Source: an uncultured Paracoccaceae bacterium
GTDB lineage: Bacteria > Pseudomonadota > Alphaproteobacteria > Rhodobacterales > Rhodobacteraceae
Length of the DNA stretch: 64,000 nucleotides
Direction of reading: 5' to 3'
Assembly: GCA_947495295.1 (NCBI GenBank)
Contig: CANLYJ010000001.1
Span: 1,302,001-1,366,000, forward strand
The notes beneath the pieces were generated by a model. It did no database searches, had not been told where the DNA came from, and saw only the letters and a program-made list of their open reading frames with translations. Of the stretch, positions 1 to 9,426 are shown in pieces; the first letter of the stretch is position 1, and each line of letters opens with the position of its first letter. Both the position numbers and the translations under genes were made by a program.

Positions 1-1037
1 GCCCGACACCGGCGACGCCAACAGGCCCGGCTGCCAACGACAACCGTCCTCCAAACCGGGTCGCAAACCCTACACCAGCCGACATCATTAGGCCAAATGG
101 GGCCTATCGCCCCGCGCCCAATCTCGGCAACATGATGAGCCGTTCGCTTGGGCCCGCTGCGATCATGCAGGGGGCGATGGATGGTCTTCAGCCAGCAATG
201 GATGAGTTCATAACTGGGGGTAACAGTTTTAATCTGACCGCATCGCGCATTGCCACTGCAAATGGGCCGCACAGCTTCAGTTCATGGCATGGCAATGCGC
301 TTAGTGGTGATTTTTCGCCCGAACTGAACGCACATATTATTGAGCGCTATGAATATTATTGGAATGAGATTGTACCTGCTGGCAACGCACAACTGGCAGA
401 AGAATTTGCCTATGGGTCTGTCCGCGAATTTCGGGATATGTCCCGCGCCGAAGACGCTGCTGCAGCACAAGCGCAGGTAACCGAAGAAAACGTACGTGAT
501 ACCGACGATAAGGAGCAGCGCAGCGACTGTATCGTCGGGCGGTATGGCTCAATCCGTGGTACGTGCGGCACGGGGCGGCAGGCGCATCACATCGTGCCGG
601 ACTATACTTTGCGTTATGGTCCTAGGCCAACGAATGTTGCAAATGACAATCAGCGTATTCCGGGGATGCCATCAATGCTTGACGGGATGGCGGTCTGCCT
701 TTCGGGGAATGCTCGCGTGACAGGTGACGAACACCATGCCGCTCATGTCGTTACTGATGCCTTGATCAGCGCATCTGGGGCAGGGCCTGGGCCGTTGTGG
801 GGGACGACGACGCTTGGAACAGTCCGGCAGGCGTCAAACGCAGGTATTATTCAGGCCCTTAGCAACGATCCAGCCTGTGCCGCCCGCGCCATTGCCGCGA
901 GCGAAGCACAGTTTGCTGGTCTTCCCAATGACCGGCTATTGCGTTCTACGATGCGGCCACCACGACCTGGGTTTGCGCAATACGATGCCATGGTTGCTGG
1001 CGCGAGCACACGCAATGGCGCGATCGTGATGCCCTGA
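1..1037 (+). CDS. T6SS-associated nuclease toxin, HNH/EndoVII (AHH/GHH-like), 5' partial
   Basis: The reading frame is open from base 3 to the stop at 1035-1037, so the gene begins before the window; 344 residues are visible. The first ~40 residues are rich in Pro, Thr and Asn and look like a linker. A helical-looking middle part follows. The C-terminal ~150 residues carry QAHHIVPD (bases ~582-605) and later HHAAH (~732-746) after a hydrophobic strand with one Cys, a pattern like the metal-binding His clusters of AHH/GHH toxins in the HNH/Endonuclease VII superfamily. Such domains sit at the C-terminus of polymorphic toxins. A DUF2169 T6SS accessory gene lies two genes downstream, which points to a T6SS effector acting on DNA or RNA of a rival cell. 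The missing N-terminus may hold a PAAR-like domain; that is inference. The nuclease family is assigned by motif only. Confidence 0.6.
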   Translation, partial: PTPATPTGPAANDNRPPNRVANPTPADIIRPNGAYRPAPNLGNMMSRSLGPAAIMQGAMDGLQPAMDEFITGGNSFNLTASRIATANGPHSFSSWHGNALSGDFSPELNAHIIERYEYYWNEIVPAGNAQLAEEFAYGSVREFRDMSRAEDAAAAQAQVTEENVRDTDDKEQRSDCIVGRYGSIRGTCGTGRQAHHIVPDYTLRYGPRPTNVANDNQRIPGMPSMLDGMAVCLSGNARVTGDEHHAAHVVTDALISASGAGPGPLWGTTTLGTVRQASNAGIIQALSNDPACAARAIAASEAQFAGLPNDRLLRSTMRPPRPGFAQYDAMVAGASTRNGAIVMP

Positions 1038-1055
1038 TGACAGGAGACGACCCAT

Positions 1056-2060
1056 TTGGCTGAGACTTCTCTGACATTCTATCGCGGTGCGGCCGTCGAT
1101 GCGGATCGGTTCTATGCTGTGGGGTATTTCGATGATCTTGAAGCACCAGGAGAGCCCTTTCCGCGGATGCGGCTGGTGCAATTCGACCGCGCAACCGAAG
1201 CTTGGGACATTCTGACAACGCAGAACTGGAGTGCCGCGGCCATCCACGCTTGGCGTACTGCCGACGGGCAAGCGCAGATTGCCGTGGCAAGCACTGATGG
1301 CATCGTTCTACAGGGCACGCCCAATGATTTGCGAGACCAAATAGTAGACAGCGCAGAAACTCTGCGCCTAAATGCGGTCTGGGGTGACGAAACCGGTTTG
1401 GCCGTGGCAGGAGCAGCCAGTGCGGCCTATGTTGCGTCCGGAACGAAGGCATGGCGATCCATCTCGGACGGGGTCAGCTTTCAAACAATGGCCGAACGGA
1501 TTCAAATGGTTGGGCAGGTCTCGGATTACCCAACGGTTCAAGACTATATGGCCGCTATGACGATCGCGATGGAGGGGTACGAAACCTTCAATGCAGTGGG
1601 CGGAAATGATGCAGATTCCCTTTTGCTTGCGGGCAATGGAGGCAGGCTGGCTTATTGGGATGGTCGTGAATTACAGGTCATAGCCAATGATATCAGTGTC
1701 AACCTCGCGCAAATGGTAACGACGCCTGATGGATGGATCGTGGCAGGGTCCGCGCCTTCGACCTATGTAGCCCATGTCGACGGCCAAACGCTGGCAATAA
1801 CACCGCTTGCCAAGGATGATATCAAACGAACTCTGACTGGCGTCACTGTTTACAAGAACAAGGTCATCGTTTGTGGTCTTGCCCCCCTTAGCGCAGGAAT
1901 GTTCGAAATCGGCCCGACGGGCCTTGCGCCATTTGGCGGAATATCTCGGAACGTCTGGGCGCTGGTTGGCACCAAGGATGGGTTATGGGCTCTAGGCGAA
2001 AAGGAACTGCGATATACAGATGACACAGGCACGCAAACGTTCGCGTCCCCTTTTCTTTAG
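1056..2060 (+). CDS. Putative immunity protein, beta-propeller-like
   Basis: A 334-residue protein starting at TTG (1056), chosen because CAGGAGA lies about 9 bases upstream and no better start follows. It begins 18 bases after the toxin stop, so the pair is probably co-transcribed. There is no signal peptide or membrane segment. Short hydrophobic strands alternate with Gly/Asp turns several times (for example AVGGNDADSLLLAGNGGRL, GWIVAGSA, KVIVCGLAP, DGLWALGEKEL), as expected of a beta-propeller. I recognise no family. Its position directly behind a toxin and before a DUF2169 gene suggests that it neutralises that toxin in the cytoplasm. A structural or adaptor role in effector loading is the alternative. 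Confidence 0.5.
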   Translation: MAETSLTFYRGAAVDADRFYAVGYFDDLEAPGEPFPRMRLVQFDRATEAWDILTTQNWSAAAIHAWRTADGQAQIAVASTDGIVLQGTPNDLRDQIVDSAETLRLNAVWGDETGLAVAGAASAAYVASGTKAWRSISDGVSFQTMAERIQMVGQVSDYPTVQDYMAAMTIAMEGYETFNAVGGNDADSLLLAGNGGRLAYWDGRELQVIANDISVNLAQMVTTPDGWIVAGSAPSTYVAHVDGQTLAITPLAKDDIKRTLTGVTVYKNKVIVCGLAPLSAGMFEIGPTGLAPFGGISRNVWALVGTKDGLWALGEKELRYTDDTGTQTFASPFL

Positions 2061-2094
2061 CCGCGCTATAAGCGAATAGAGTTAGGAAGGCGGA

Positions 2095-3153
2095 ATGCTT
2101 CACAACAACAACACCCCTCTTTCTGCGATCGGTTTTGAACAGTGGCACCCGAACGGTGCGACGATGGCCGTTATCTCTGCCCGTGGGCGTATTCGCGTGG
2201 AAGAAGGCGGGGTCCAGTTTTTTGAGGACGACGTTGATCTTGTTCTTGCCGATGAGTTAGCAGGCGATCCGCACAAGACCGCGATGCGTCGGTGCAACGA
2301 TCTGATCCCTTTCAAACCTTTTGCCGATGTCACTCTCAACGCGCACCTACATGGGCTGGAGCCCACGCACACCCTTGTGGGTGAGGTGCGAATCGCGAAC
2401 CGTCATGTGGCCTTGCAAGGCTGTGGTCCGCGTCATTGGTTTCATGACGGAACTTGGCAACTTAGCACGCCTGATCCGATCGACACGCTCCCCCTTTGTT
2501 ACACGCTTGCAAGTGGAGGCAGGATTGTTGGACACCCGGAAGGCGACGTAGACCCGCGCAACCCTATCGGGGCCGGCGTCATACACCCGGACTACACGCC
2601 AAAATCTGTCGAGGTGCGCGCGCCACAAGTGATAGCAAAGGGCGAAACAGGCGCGCTTGATCCATATAACCCAGCCAGCCCCATGGGCGTTGGCCCCATG
2701 TCCCCTTGGTGGCAGGCGCGTCAGCAGCATGTCGGCACCTACGATGATAACTGGATCGCCAATGTTCATCCCCGCTTGCCAAGAGATTTTGACTACCGCC
2801 ACTACCAAGTCGCGCATCCTGATCTGATCTTGGACCACTACCTCGCGCCAGGCATGAACTTGCAGACAAGCGGTCTGCGTCCAAACGGGCAGCCTTTTCA
2901 TATCCAGATTCCAGACGTCGTTCCTTATGCGACGTTCAGTTTTACCGATGGTCGTGTCGTGCAAGTCAAACTTCATTTGGATGGGCTGCATGCCGATCTG
3001 ACAACAGACATACCAACTTACGATCTCACGTGGCGGGCTTGGATCGAAACATGCCCGGCATTTTATCGGATCGATTTGGATATAGCACGCTCAGAGCGTG
3101 TTGCAGAAATGGGGCTGCCTGTGTCGGGACTTGAGGGGCTTTGCGAGGCATAA
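2095..3153 (+). CDS. DUF2169 family T6SS accessory protein
   Basis: A 352-residue protein with a good ribosome binding site (AGGAAGG) before ATG 2095. It shares the layout of the DUF2169 protein at 60607-61620: an N-terminal strand region ending in LVLADE, then IPFKPFADVTL (IAPFKPKTDLL in the other copy), a central Gly/Pro-rich part with PLCYTLASGG (PLTYALAYGG in the other), and WWQARQQHVGTYDDNW followed by RLPRDFDYRHYQ (ADEDWERDR-type and PLDYDLAFWN in the other). DUF2169 proteins are encoded beside VgrG, PAAR and effector genes and are thought to act as adaptors or chaperones that load effectors on the T6SS spike. It closes the left effector cassette. A gene-poor stretch follows. Confidence 0.8.
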   Translation: MLHNNNTPLSAIGFEQWHPNGATMAVISARGRIRVEEGGVQFFEDDVDLVLADELAGDPHKTAMRRCNDLIPFKPFADVTLNAHLHGLEPTHTLVGEVRIANRHVALQGCGPRHWFHDGTWQLSTPDPIDTLPLCYTLASGGRIVGHPEGDVDPRNPIGAGVIHPDYTPKSVEVRAPQVIAKGETGALDPYNPASPMGVGPMSPWWQARQQHVGTYDDNWIANVHPRLPRDFDYRHYQVAHPDLILDHYLAPGMNLQTSGLRPNGQPFHIQIPDVVPYATFSFTDGRVVQVKLHLDGLHADLTTDIPTYDLTWRAWIETCPAFYRIDLDIARSERVAEMGLPVSGLEGLCEA

Positions 3154-3487
3154 GTCTGCTGACTGGCCGGATGGTCCCAAAACAAAATTTGCCATGCCAC
3201 ATCGTCTTATGCGGCGCGCCTAGTGATGATCGTCGTTGAGATCTTTCTTTAAACAGAAAAGGCCGCAACTTATAGGATGACTGAAAGCAGTCGTTGGCGC
3301 ACTTGCAGCGAAAGCTCGGTTTGTCCCGCATCGCGGTCATTCAAACCATCAAAGCCAGTGTCTGCTGTTGCTTTTGAATATTAGTTCGGCCTGACGCGGA
3401 TCAGATCAACAGCCTCAACGCTTGTCATGGTTGGGGATCGTGGAGGGGTGATTGGGATGAGTTCGACCTGTCGCATGGTCTGTCATG
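3154..3487. other. Intergenic region without recognisable gene
   Basis: These 334 bases separate the plus-strand effector cassette from the end of the minus-strand acetate operon. No reading frame has the codon pattern or ribosome binding site of a gene, and I saw no strong hairpin followed by a T run. The sequence has the look of decayed DNA at the border of an accessory island, but nothing specific can be named. Confidence 0.5.
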
Positions 3488-4885
3488 TCAGGCGTGGACG
3501 TCCAGGATGCGCCGATGCTGCATCGCTGCCGCCCGGACCGCGCCGAATGTCTGTAAGCCGCGTGCTTCGAGGATAGGTAGCATGGCCACAAAAGCCTCGG
3601 CCGTCGCCAATGCGTCACCGCTGGCGGTGTGGCGCAGTTGGTTGGGGATGTCTATCTGCAACCTGTCGCAAAGCGCATCCAGCGTGTGTACCGCCGACCC
3701 GCCAAAGATGATCGCCGAAAGATGTACCGTGTCCATCACCGGGTTATCAAACCGCGATATGTCAGGCCCGGTTTCGCGGTTCAGGAAACCCATATCGAAG
3801 GGCGCATTATGCGCGATCAGGACGGCGTCGGCGGCATAGGACTGAAAGGCTGCGCGTGCCTGACCGAAATCCGGCGCATCCGCGACCAGGGTATCGGTGA
3901 TCCCGTGTACCTTGCTGGATTGCGCCGGAATCGGTCTGCCGGGATTGACGAGCGTATCGAAAACCTCTGCCACAATGATCCGCCCGTTGACGATCCGCAC
4001 CGCGCCAAGCTGCACGACATCATCCTTGTCGGGGTCGAGCCCGGTTGTTTCGCTGTCAAAGACGACGAATGTCAGATCGCGCAGCGGCGTTTCATTCAGG
4101 TCGGTATGTTGGTCCTTGTCCAGCAGGTCGAAATCATAGACCAGCGGGCGTGCGGCATCCGGGTCAAGTGGTTCGAGCATCAAGGTGTAAGCTTCGGTAT
4201 CGTCAAATATGCGGATATGGCCGGAATAGCTGGCCCCTGATTTGCCCCGGATCGTGATCGCCTGCCGTTTGTTGCCGTCTGCGCGCATCGATGTGAGCGC
4301 GGCAGACAGGGTCGGTTCATCAAGATAGTCACAGACCGATCCGTTGAGGCGGGCAGGGGCCTCTTGTTCCATCAGGTCGGCGGCTTGCCCGTCATAAAGC
4401 ACGATCTGGTGGTCTTGTGTGGCTACGATCACGGCCACGGGGATATCGGACAGAATGCGCAGGATTTGTGCCCGCTGCTGTTCCAGCCGCGCGGTTTTCT
4501 GCGCGACGGTTTCGGCGGTGATGCGGGAGGCGTCGCCCAGTTTTTCATTGATCGCACAGGCGGCGGGTGCCAGATCGCCAAGGTATTTGGCGGTCTTTTC
4601 ATCAATGCTGGCATCAATCCCGGTATTGGCGCGCAGACGGAACTGGGCGGCCAGAACCTCGATCGGTTTGCTGATGTTTTCGTCAAAAAGCCGCCAGACG
4701 AAGGTCGCCAGTGCCAGAATGCCAAACCCTGCGACAATCCCCACGGTCATAAAGGATGACAATGCGTCTGGATTGTCCAACTGCCGATAGCCCAGCAAAA
4801 GTGCTGCCAGCACAACGCAGACCCCGCCCATGCCGATGAGCCCGAAAAAGAGGAAGACGCGCAGGCGCAGGCTGAGATGTGCCAT
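3488..4885 (-). CDS. Membrane-anchored DnaQ-like 3'-5' exonuclease with PAS-like region
   Basis: The start is the ATG at 4885, one base from the stop of the upstream gene; it gives 465 residues starting MAHLSLRLR. Residues ~8-33 and ~44-68 are two membrane segments, followed by a helical linker, then a PAS-like region (~140-240). Residues ~270-445 are a DEDDh exonuclease: ExoI FDSETTGL with D277 and E279, ExoII HNAPFD with D364, ExoIII H419 and D424. All catalytic residues are present, so it is probably active on single strands or nucleotides near the membrane. It is the last gene of the acs operon. A membrane-tethered exonuclease fused to a sensor-like domain suggests a regulatory role rather than replication proofreading; that is inference. 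Confidence 0.85.
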   Translation of the reverse strand: MAHLSLRLRVFLFFGLIGMGGVCVVLAALLLGYRQLDNPDALSSFMTVGIVAGFGILALATFVWRLFDENISKPIEVLAAQFRLRANTGIDASIDEKTAKYLGDLAPAACAINEKLGDASRITAETVAQKTARLEQQRAQILRILSDIPVAVIVATQDHQIVLYDGQAADLMEQEAPARLNGSVCDYLDEPTLSAALTSMRADGNKRQAITIRGKSGASYSGHIRIFDDTEAYTLMLEPLDPDAARPLVYDFDLLDKDQHTDLNETPLRDLTFVVFDSETTGLDPDKDDVVQLGAVRIVNGRIIVAEVFDTLVNPGRPIPAQSSKVHGITDTLVADAPDFGQARAAFQSYAADAVLIAHNAPFDMGFLNRETGPDISRFDNPVMDTVHLSAIIFGGSAVHTLDALCDRLQIDIPNQLRHTASGDALATAEAFVAMLPILEARGLQTFGAVRAAAMQHRRILDVHA

Positions 4886-4886
4886 G

Positions 4887-5408
4887 TCAGGCCACCTCGC
4901 AAGCGGTCCTGAGCACGGGGTCTGTCGCATCCAGGCGGACCCATTGCGCGTCCATGACCGCCCCGTCATCGCCGAATCTGATCCCGTCAACCACATCGGC
5001 GCGCCTGTTTTCCGCGCAGTCAAACAGCATCGGCACCTTGGCCGTCCGCGTCCAGCGCCCGTAGAACACCAGATCGACAATCCGCTGGTCTGGTTGGTCC
5101 GGGTGGGTGCGCGTGCTTTGCCGGTCAACCGCCACATAGCGTGAGGTGAAAGGCCATGCATAGGTCCATGGCCGGTAAAGGGCTGTTTCTTCGACGGTTT
5201 GTGCTACGACCATGCCCTGCGGCATCGTGGCGACGCTGCGGTCATACCAGCTATATTCGCTGGAGATAGTGGTGGCGATCATGGCCGCACCCGCCGCCAC
5301 CGGGATCAGCCATTTTGGCAACCGCCCCTTAAGCGTCCGGTTGAGCGCCCAGACCAGCAATGCGGCGGCTGCGCCTGCGGCAATTGTGCCGATCAGTTCA
5401 AAAAACAT
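4887..5408 (-). CDS. Small membrane protein of the acetate operon, unknown function
   Basis: A 173-residue protein. Residues ~1-22 and ~33-50 are hydrophobic and form one or two membrane segments; the rest, from SSEYSWYDRS on, is polar with a conserved-looking core (WPFTSRYVAVDR, DLVFYGRWTRT) and probably lies in the periplasm. The stop is one base before the start of the exonuclease gene, so translation is likely coupled. It begins 25 bases after the stop of the DUF294 gene. I do not recognise the family; the tight packing with the sensor and exonuclease genes suggests that it works with one of them. Confidence 0.7.
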   Translation of the reverse strand: MFFELIGTIAAGAAAALLVWALNRTLKGRLPKWLIPVAAGAAMIATTISSEYSWYDRSVATMPQGMVVAQTVEETALYRPWTYAWPFTSRYVAVDRQSTRTHPDQPDQRIVDLVFYGRWTRTAKVPMLFDCAENRRADVVDGIRFGDDGAVMDAQWVRLDATDPVLRTACEVA

Positions 5409-5433
5409 CGGGCCTCCTCCCCTTTACCTCATC

Positions 5434-7257
5434 CTACCCCAAAACACCGCGCCCTTGCATCAGCGCGGATTGCATCGTTTTGATCACCACAAACGCGTCG
5501 CGCAGGTGGCTGCGTTCGAAGGCCGATAATGTGGCGGGCGGCAGGAAATTATCCGGTGCCTTGCCCGATTTGATCTGCCGCGCCTGATGCTCCAGCCGCG
5601 TTTGCGCCACCAGATCATAGGCGTCCAGCAGGTCACGTCCGCCTGATTGGCTGATCACCTTGCCTGCCACGGCCGCTTGCAGCCGGGCGCGGGTATTCAC
5701 CGCGTCCAGACTGCCTTGCAACGCGTACATCCGCCCCAGATCAACCACGGGGACAACCCCGCTATGTTTCATATCGACCGTGTTCCGGTTTTCGCCAGAT
5801 CGGATTGTGGCCAGCCCGCGCAGCAGCCCCAGCGGTGTCTGATGTGTCAGCGCGTTGCTGGCCATATGCGCAGTGAAGATCGAATTGTCGGATGCCGCTG
5901 CCAGTGTTTCGGCCTGAAGCCCCTCGAACAGGCTGCCATCCCCGCCGATCACCCGCAGGTCGAACATGACAGAGGCGAGCATCTGCGCCTCTTTACTTGG
6001 GTTCTTAATCCAGTGTTGGAAGTATTCGCGCCAAACCGATATCGGCTGCCGCCAGCGTGGGTTTGTCGCCATCATGTCGCCCGGACAATAGATATACCCG
6101 CAGGCGTTCAGCCCGTCGCTGACGAATTGGGCGAAAGGTTCAAAATAGGCGAGGGCGTTTTCGCTGATGTCATCCTCTAGGATCAGGCAATTGTCCTGAT
6201 CGGACACCCCGGTTTGTTCCTGTCGCCCCTGCGATCCGCAGGCCAGCCATGCGTATCGGGCGGGGGGTGCCCCGTATTTTTCCTCGGCCATGTGCAGCAG
6301 CCGCCTTGTGACGACGTCGGCGATATCGGTGATCATCCGTGTCACCACATCGTGCCGGTTGCCTGCCGCGACCAGTTGCACCAGCAGGTTGGGGATGCGT
6401 TTTGTCACGGTCGCCAGCGCGTCGATGCTGTCAGCCTGTGCCGCGTCGGCGACGAAACCGGCGGTGTTGGACGCCTGAAACCGGGTGAGATCGGTTTGGG
6501 TGACGATGCCGACGAGCTTGCCCCCCTCGACAATGGGCAGATGCCCCAGCCGGTGTTCCATCATCATGTGCAGCACATCTGATCCGATGGCGGATGGGGG
6601 CAGTGTGCGTGGGTCTGGCGTCATGACCGCGCTGACGGGGGTGTCATGCGGCAGACCCTGTGCAAGCGCCTTGCCGGAGAGGTCCCGGATCGTGACGATG
6701 CCGGTCAGTTTCTTGCGGTTGGTGACACAGAGGCACGAGATATGGGCGTCGCGCATTTTCTGGGCCGCGTTTTTGATTGTCATGCCGGGGGTGCAGGTGA
6801 CCGGATTGGCCACCATCAGTGTTTCGACCTGCACGCGGGTCAGGTCAAAGGCGCTGTTTGCGTTGTTGGCTTCGGTGCGGGTTCTGTCGAAGAATTTGCG
6901 ATAAGCTTCATGGTCGGCGCGCAGTTTGTGGAAAAGCGCGGTCGGGATGCAGATCAGTCGGCTATCTGTTTGCGCCCGGGCGGAGGTTGCGGCGTTTCCG
7001 TCCCGCAGCAGCCCGCGTTCGCCGAAAGAGTTTTCCCGCTGTAACAGAGAAATCTGATGGTTGTTTTCATCGTGAACGGCGATTTCACCGCTTTCGATGA
7101 TGTAAAGCCCGTCAAGCGTTTCGCCGAGTGCGTAGATAGCCGCGCCTGCGGAGTAATCCTGCACGGTTGCGTCCTGTATCAACGCAGCAAACGCCGCGTC
7201 GGGCAAGGCGTCATAAGGGTGCAGCCCCTTGAGGAATAAAAATGCCGTGTCGGTCAT
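5434..7257 (-). CDS. cNMP-binding / CBS-pair / DUF294 nucleotidyltransferase-like signalling protein
   Basis: The start is the ATG at 7257 (MTDTAFLFLKGLHPYDAL), giving 607 residues. Residues ~10-125 are a cyclic-nucleotide-binding fold (YIIESGEIAVHD, NSFGERGLLRDG). Residues ~145-265 are two CBS motifs (VMTPDPRTLP, GIVTQTDL), which usually sense adenine nucleotides. The C-terminal half is DUF294 with a nucleotidyltransferase-like core, ACGSQGRQEQT followed by SDQDN, where Asp residues would bind metal. The same arrangement is known from bacterial acetate-use loci next to a VC_2705-type symporter. It may sense AMP/ATP or a cyclic nucleotide and adjust acetate uptake or activation. It follows the symporter gene after 55 bases. 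Confidence 0.85.
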   Translation of the reverse strand: MTDTAFLFLKGLHPYDALPDAAFAALIQDATVQDYSAGAAIYALGETLDGLYIIESGEIAVHDENNHQISLLQRENSFGERGLLRDGNAATSARAQTDSRLICIPTALFHKLRADHEAYRKFFDRTRTEANNANSAFDLTRVQVETLMVANPVTCTPGMTIKNAAQKMRDAHISCLCVTNRKKLTGIVTIRDLSGKALAQGLPHDTPVSAVMTPDPRTLPPSAIGSDVLHMMMEHRLGHLPIVEGGKLVGIVTQTDLTRFQASNTAGFVADAAQADSIDALATVTKRIPNLLVQLVAAGNRHDVVTRMITDIADVVTRRLLHMAEEKYGAPPARYAWLACGSQGRQEQTGVSDQDNCLILEDDISENALAYFEPFAQFVSDGLNACGYIYCPGDMMATNPRWRQPISVWREYFQHWIKNPSKEAQMLASVMFDLRVIGGDGSLFEGLQAETLAAASDNSIFTAHMASNALTHQTPLGLLRGLATIRSGENRNTVDMKHSGVVPVVDLGRMYALQGSLDAVNTRARLQAAVAGKVISQSGGRDLLDAYDLVAQTRLEHQARQIKSGKAPDNFLPPATLSAFERSHLRDAFVVIKTMQSALMQGRGVLG

Positions 7258-7312
7258 CTGCGTCTCCCACCGGGGGAGGGCCAGCAACCGGATGGCTGCT
7301 GGCCCGATTGTT

Positions 7313-9112
7313 TTAGTGATCGACTGCGCCACCTGCACCAGCAGGGATACGGACGCTTTCGACCAGATCCTTGATCTCTTGCGGGGTGTCCTTGGTCATC
7401 ATCGAGACGCCATAAGCCACGCCGAAGTTGATGATCGCCCCAATCGCACCGATTGCGGTGGACTGGATCCCGAAGAGCGAGCCGTCAACCGTGTCAGGGA
7501 AAGAGTTCGTTCCCGCGATAAACAGCCAGCCTTTGTGCAGGAAGATGTAGACCAGCGTGAAGATCAGCCCTGACAGCATCCCCGCCACAGCGCCGACATT
7601 GTTCACGCGCTTTGAGAAGATGCCCATCATCAGTGCAGGGAAGATCGACGCCGCTGCCAGACCGAAGGCCAGCGCCACGGTTTGTGCTGCAAAGCCCGGA
7701 GGGTTCAGCCCCAGGAATGTGGCCACTGCAATGGCGACCGCCATGGCGATCCGGGCTGACATCAGTTCGGCCTTTTCGGACATGTTGGGCGTCAACTGAC
7801 CCTTGAGCAAGTCATGTGACACCGCCGAAGAGATCGCCAGCAACAGACCCGCCGCCGTGGACAGCGCTGCCGCAAGCCCACCTGCCGCCACCAGACCGAT
7901 GACCCAGCCGGGCAGATTAGCAATCTCGGGGTTGGCCAGCACAAGGATGTCGCGGTTGAAATTGGTCAGCTCATTGCCTTCCCAACCGTTTGCCGCCGCC
8001 TTTTCGGCCATCGCATCTGACCCGTCATTATAGTACTGGATCAGGCCATCGCCGTTCTTGTCTTCCCAATCGAGAAGCCCGGTTTTTTGCCATGTCAGCA
8101 TCCAGTCATATTCTGGCGCCGTTTCGATGGTTTGCACCGATACAGGGTCACCCGATGTCCCATTTGGCCACATCAGTTCGGTGATGTTCAGCCGCGCCAT
8201 GGCCCCAACAGCAGGTGCCGTCAGATAAAGCAGGGCGATGAAGACCAGGGCCCAGCCTGCCGACCAGCGTGCGTCAGACACTTTGGGAACGGTGAAAAAC
8301 CGCATGATGACGTGTGGCAAACCCGCAGTACCGATCATCAGCGACAGCGTGAAGAGCACCATGTTCAGGTTGTCCTTATGCGCCTCTGTATAGCTGGCAA
8401 AACCAAGATCGGTCACGATCTGGTCAAGCTTGGTCAGCAGATACACGCTGCCTTCGCCACCTGTTGCTGTCGTTTCGCTGAACAGACCCAGTGCCGGGAT
8501 CGGCGTGCCGGTCAGTTGCAGTGAGATGAACACAGCAGGGATCGTATAGGCCATGATCAGCACGACATATTGTGCCACCTGCGTATAGGTCACGCCCTTC
8601 ATGCCGCCAAAAACCGCATAGGCGAAAACAACAGCCGCACCAATCAGCAAACCAGCGGTGTTCGAGATTTCCAGGAACCGGCCAAAGGCCACGCCAACAC
8701 CGGTCATCTGACCAATCACATATGTGACAGACGCCACAATCAGACAGATCACCGCCACCATGCGGGCCGTTGGGGAATAGAACCGGTCGCCGATAAATTC
8801 GGACACCGTGAATTTCCCGAACTTGCGCAGGTAAGGTGCCAGCAGCAGGGCCAGCAGCACATAACCACCCGTCCAGCCCATCAGGAAGGTCGAGTTGTCG
8901 TAGCCGACAAAGGCGATCAGCCCGGCCATTGAGATGAAAGAGGCCGCAGACATCCAGTCTGCCGCCGTGGCCATGCCGTTGGTGACAGGGTGTACACCCC
9001 GGCCAGCGGCATAAAATTCCGATGTGGATCCCGCCCGGGCCCAGACCGCGATGCCGATGTAAAGCGCGAAGCTCGCGCCCACAAACAGCAGGTTTAAGGT
9101 AAACTGGTCCAT
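7313..9112 (-). CDS. Sodium:solute symporter, ActP/VC_2705-type (probable acetate permease)
   Basis: A 599-residue polytopic membrane protein of the SSS family with about 13 hydrophobic segments. The N-terminal part has FYAAGRGVHPVTNGMA followed by DWMSAASF, a signature of the acetate permease branch. A long polar loop (~330-390, with DWEDKNGDG) is typical of the VC_2705 subfamily. It lies 3 bases downstream of the DUF4212 gene, its usual small partner subunit. Position in an operon with acetyl-CoA synthetase makes acetate or a related short acid the likely substrate, driven by Na+. Confidence 0.9.
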   Translation of the reverse strand: MDQFTLNLLFVGASFALYIGIAVWARAGSTSEFYAAGRGVHPVTNGMATAADWMSAASFISMAGLIAFVGYDNSTFLMGWTGGYVLLALLLAPYLRKFGKFTVSEFIGDRFYSPTARMVAVICLIVASVTYVIGQMTGVGVAFGRFLEISNTAGLLIGAAVVFAYAVFGGMKGVTYTQVAQYVVLIMAYTIPAVFISLQLTGTPIPALGLFSETTATGGEGSVYLLTKLDQIVTDLGFASYTEAHKDNLNMVLFTLSLMIGTAGLPHVIMRFFTVPKVSDARWSAGWALVFIALLYLTAPAVGAMARLNITELMWPNGTSGDPVSVQTIETAPEYDWMLTWQKTGLLDWEDKNGDGLIQYYNDGSDAMAEKAAANGWEGNELTNFNRDILVLANPEIANLPGWVIGLVAAGGLAAALSTAAGLLLAISSAVSHDLLKGQLTPNMSEKAELMSARIAMAVAIAVATFLGLNPPGFAAQTVALAFGLAAASIFPALMMGIFSKRVNNVGAVAGMLSGLIFTLVYIFLHKGWLFIAGTNSFPDTVDGSLFGIQSTAIGAIGAIINFGVAYGVSMMTKDTPQEIKDLVESVRIPAGAGGAVDH

Positions 9113-9115
9113 CGC

Positions 9116-9397
9116 TTAATCCTCCTCGACGCCATATTCACGGTCGAGCTTGTTCATCCGCCACGCGTAGAAAAAGATCAGCGCGAGAAAGACGAGGATC
9201 GACCCTTGTTGTGCGAACCAGAACCCAAGGTCGGTTCCGCCGACCGCAAAGCCGGATAGCATGGGCCGCAGCAGGATTCCGAAGCCAAAGGACACAAGGG
9301 CCCAGATGATCAGGCTGATCACGATGATCCTGACATTTGCTGCCCAGTAGCCCGCCCCATCCTCGGCGGCCTTGGCATGTGTTGATTGTTCCGCCAT
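9116..9397 (-). CDS. DUF4212 small subunit of the sodium/solute symporter
   Basis: A 93-residue protein with a polar N-terminus and two membrane segments (~22-43 and ~58-80, including RIIVISLIIWALVSFGFG and LVFLALIFFYAWRMNKLD). Length and layout match the DUF4212 (TIGR03647) partner of VC_2705-type symporters. A clear ribosome binding site (AGGAGG) precedes ATG 9397. The next gene begins 3 bases after its stop, so the two subunits are probably made together. Confidence 0.88.
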   Translation of the reverse strand: MAEQSTHAKAAEDGAGYWAANVRIIVISLIIWALVSFGFGILLRPMLSGFAVGGTDLGFWFAQQGSILVFLALIFFYAWRMNKLDREYGVEED

Positions 9398-9426
9398 TTG
9401 GCGTTCCTCCTTTGTTATTTGATTTC

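Noticed and set aside
3154..3487. tRNA or integrase attachment site at the border of the left T6SS cassette
   Set aside because: No cloverleaf or repeated att-like sequence could be found, and no integrase gene is in the window.
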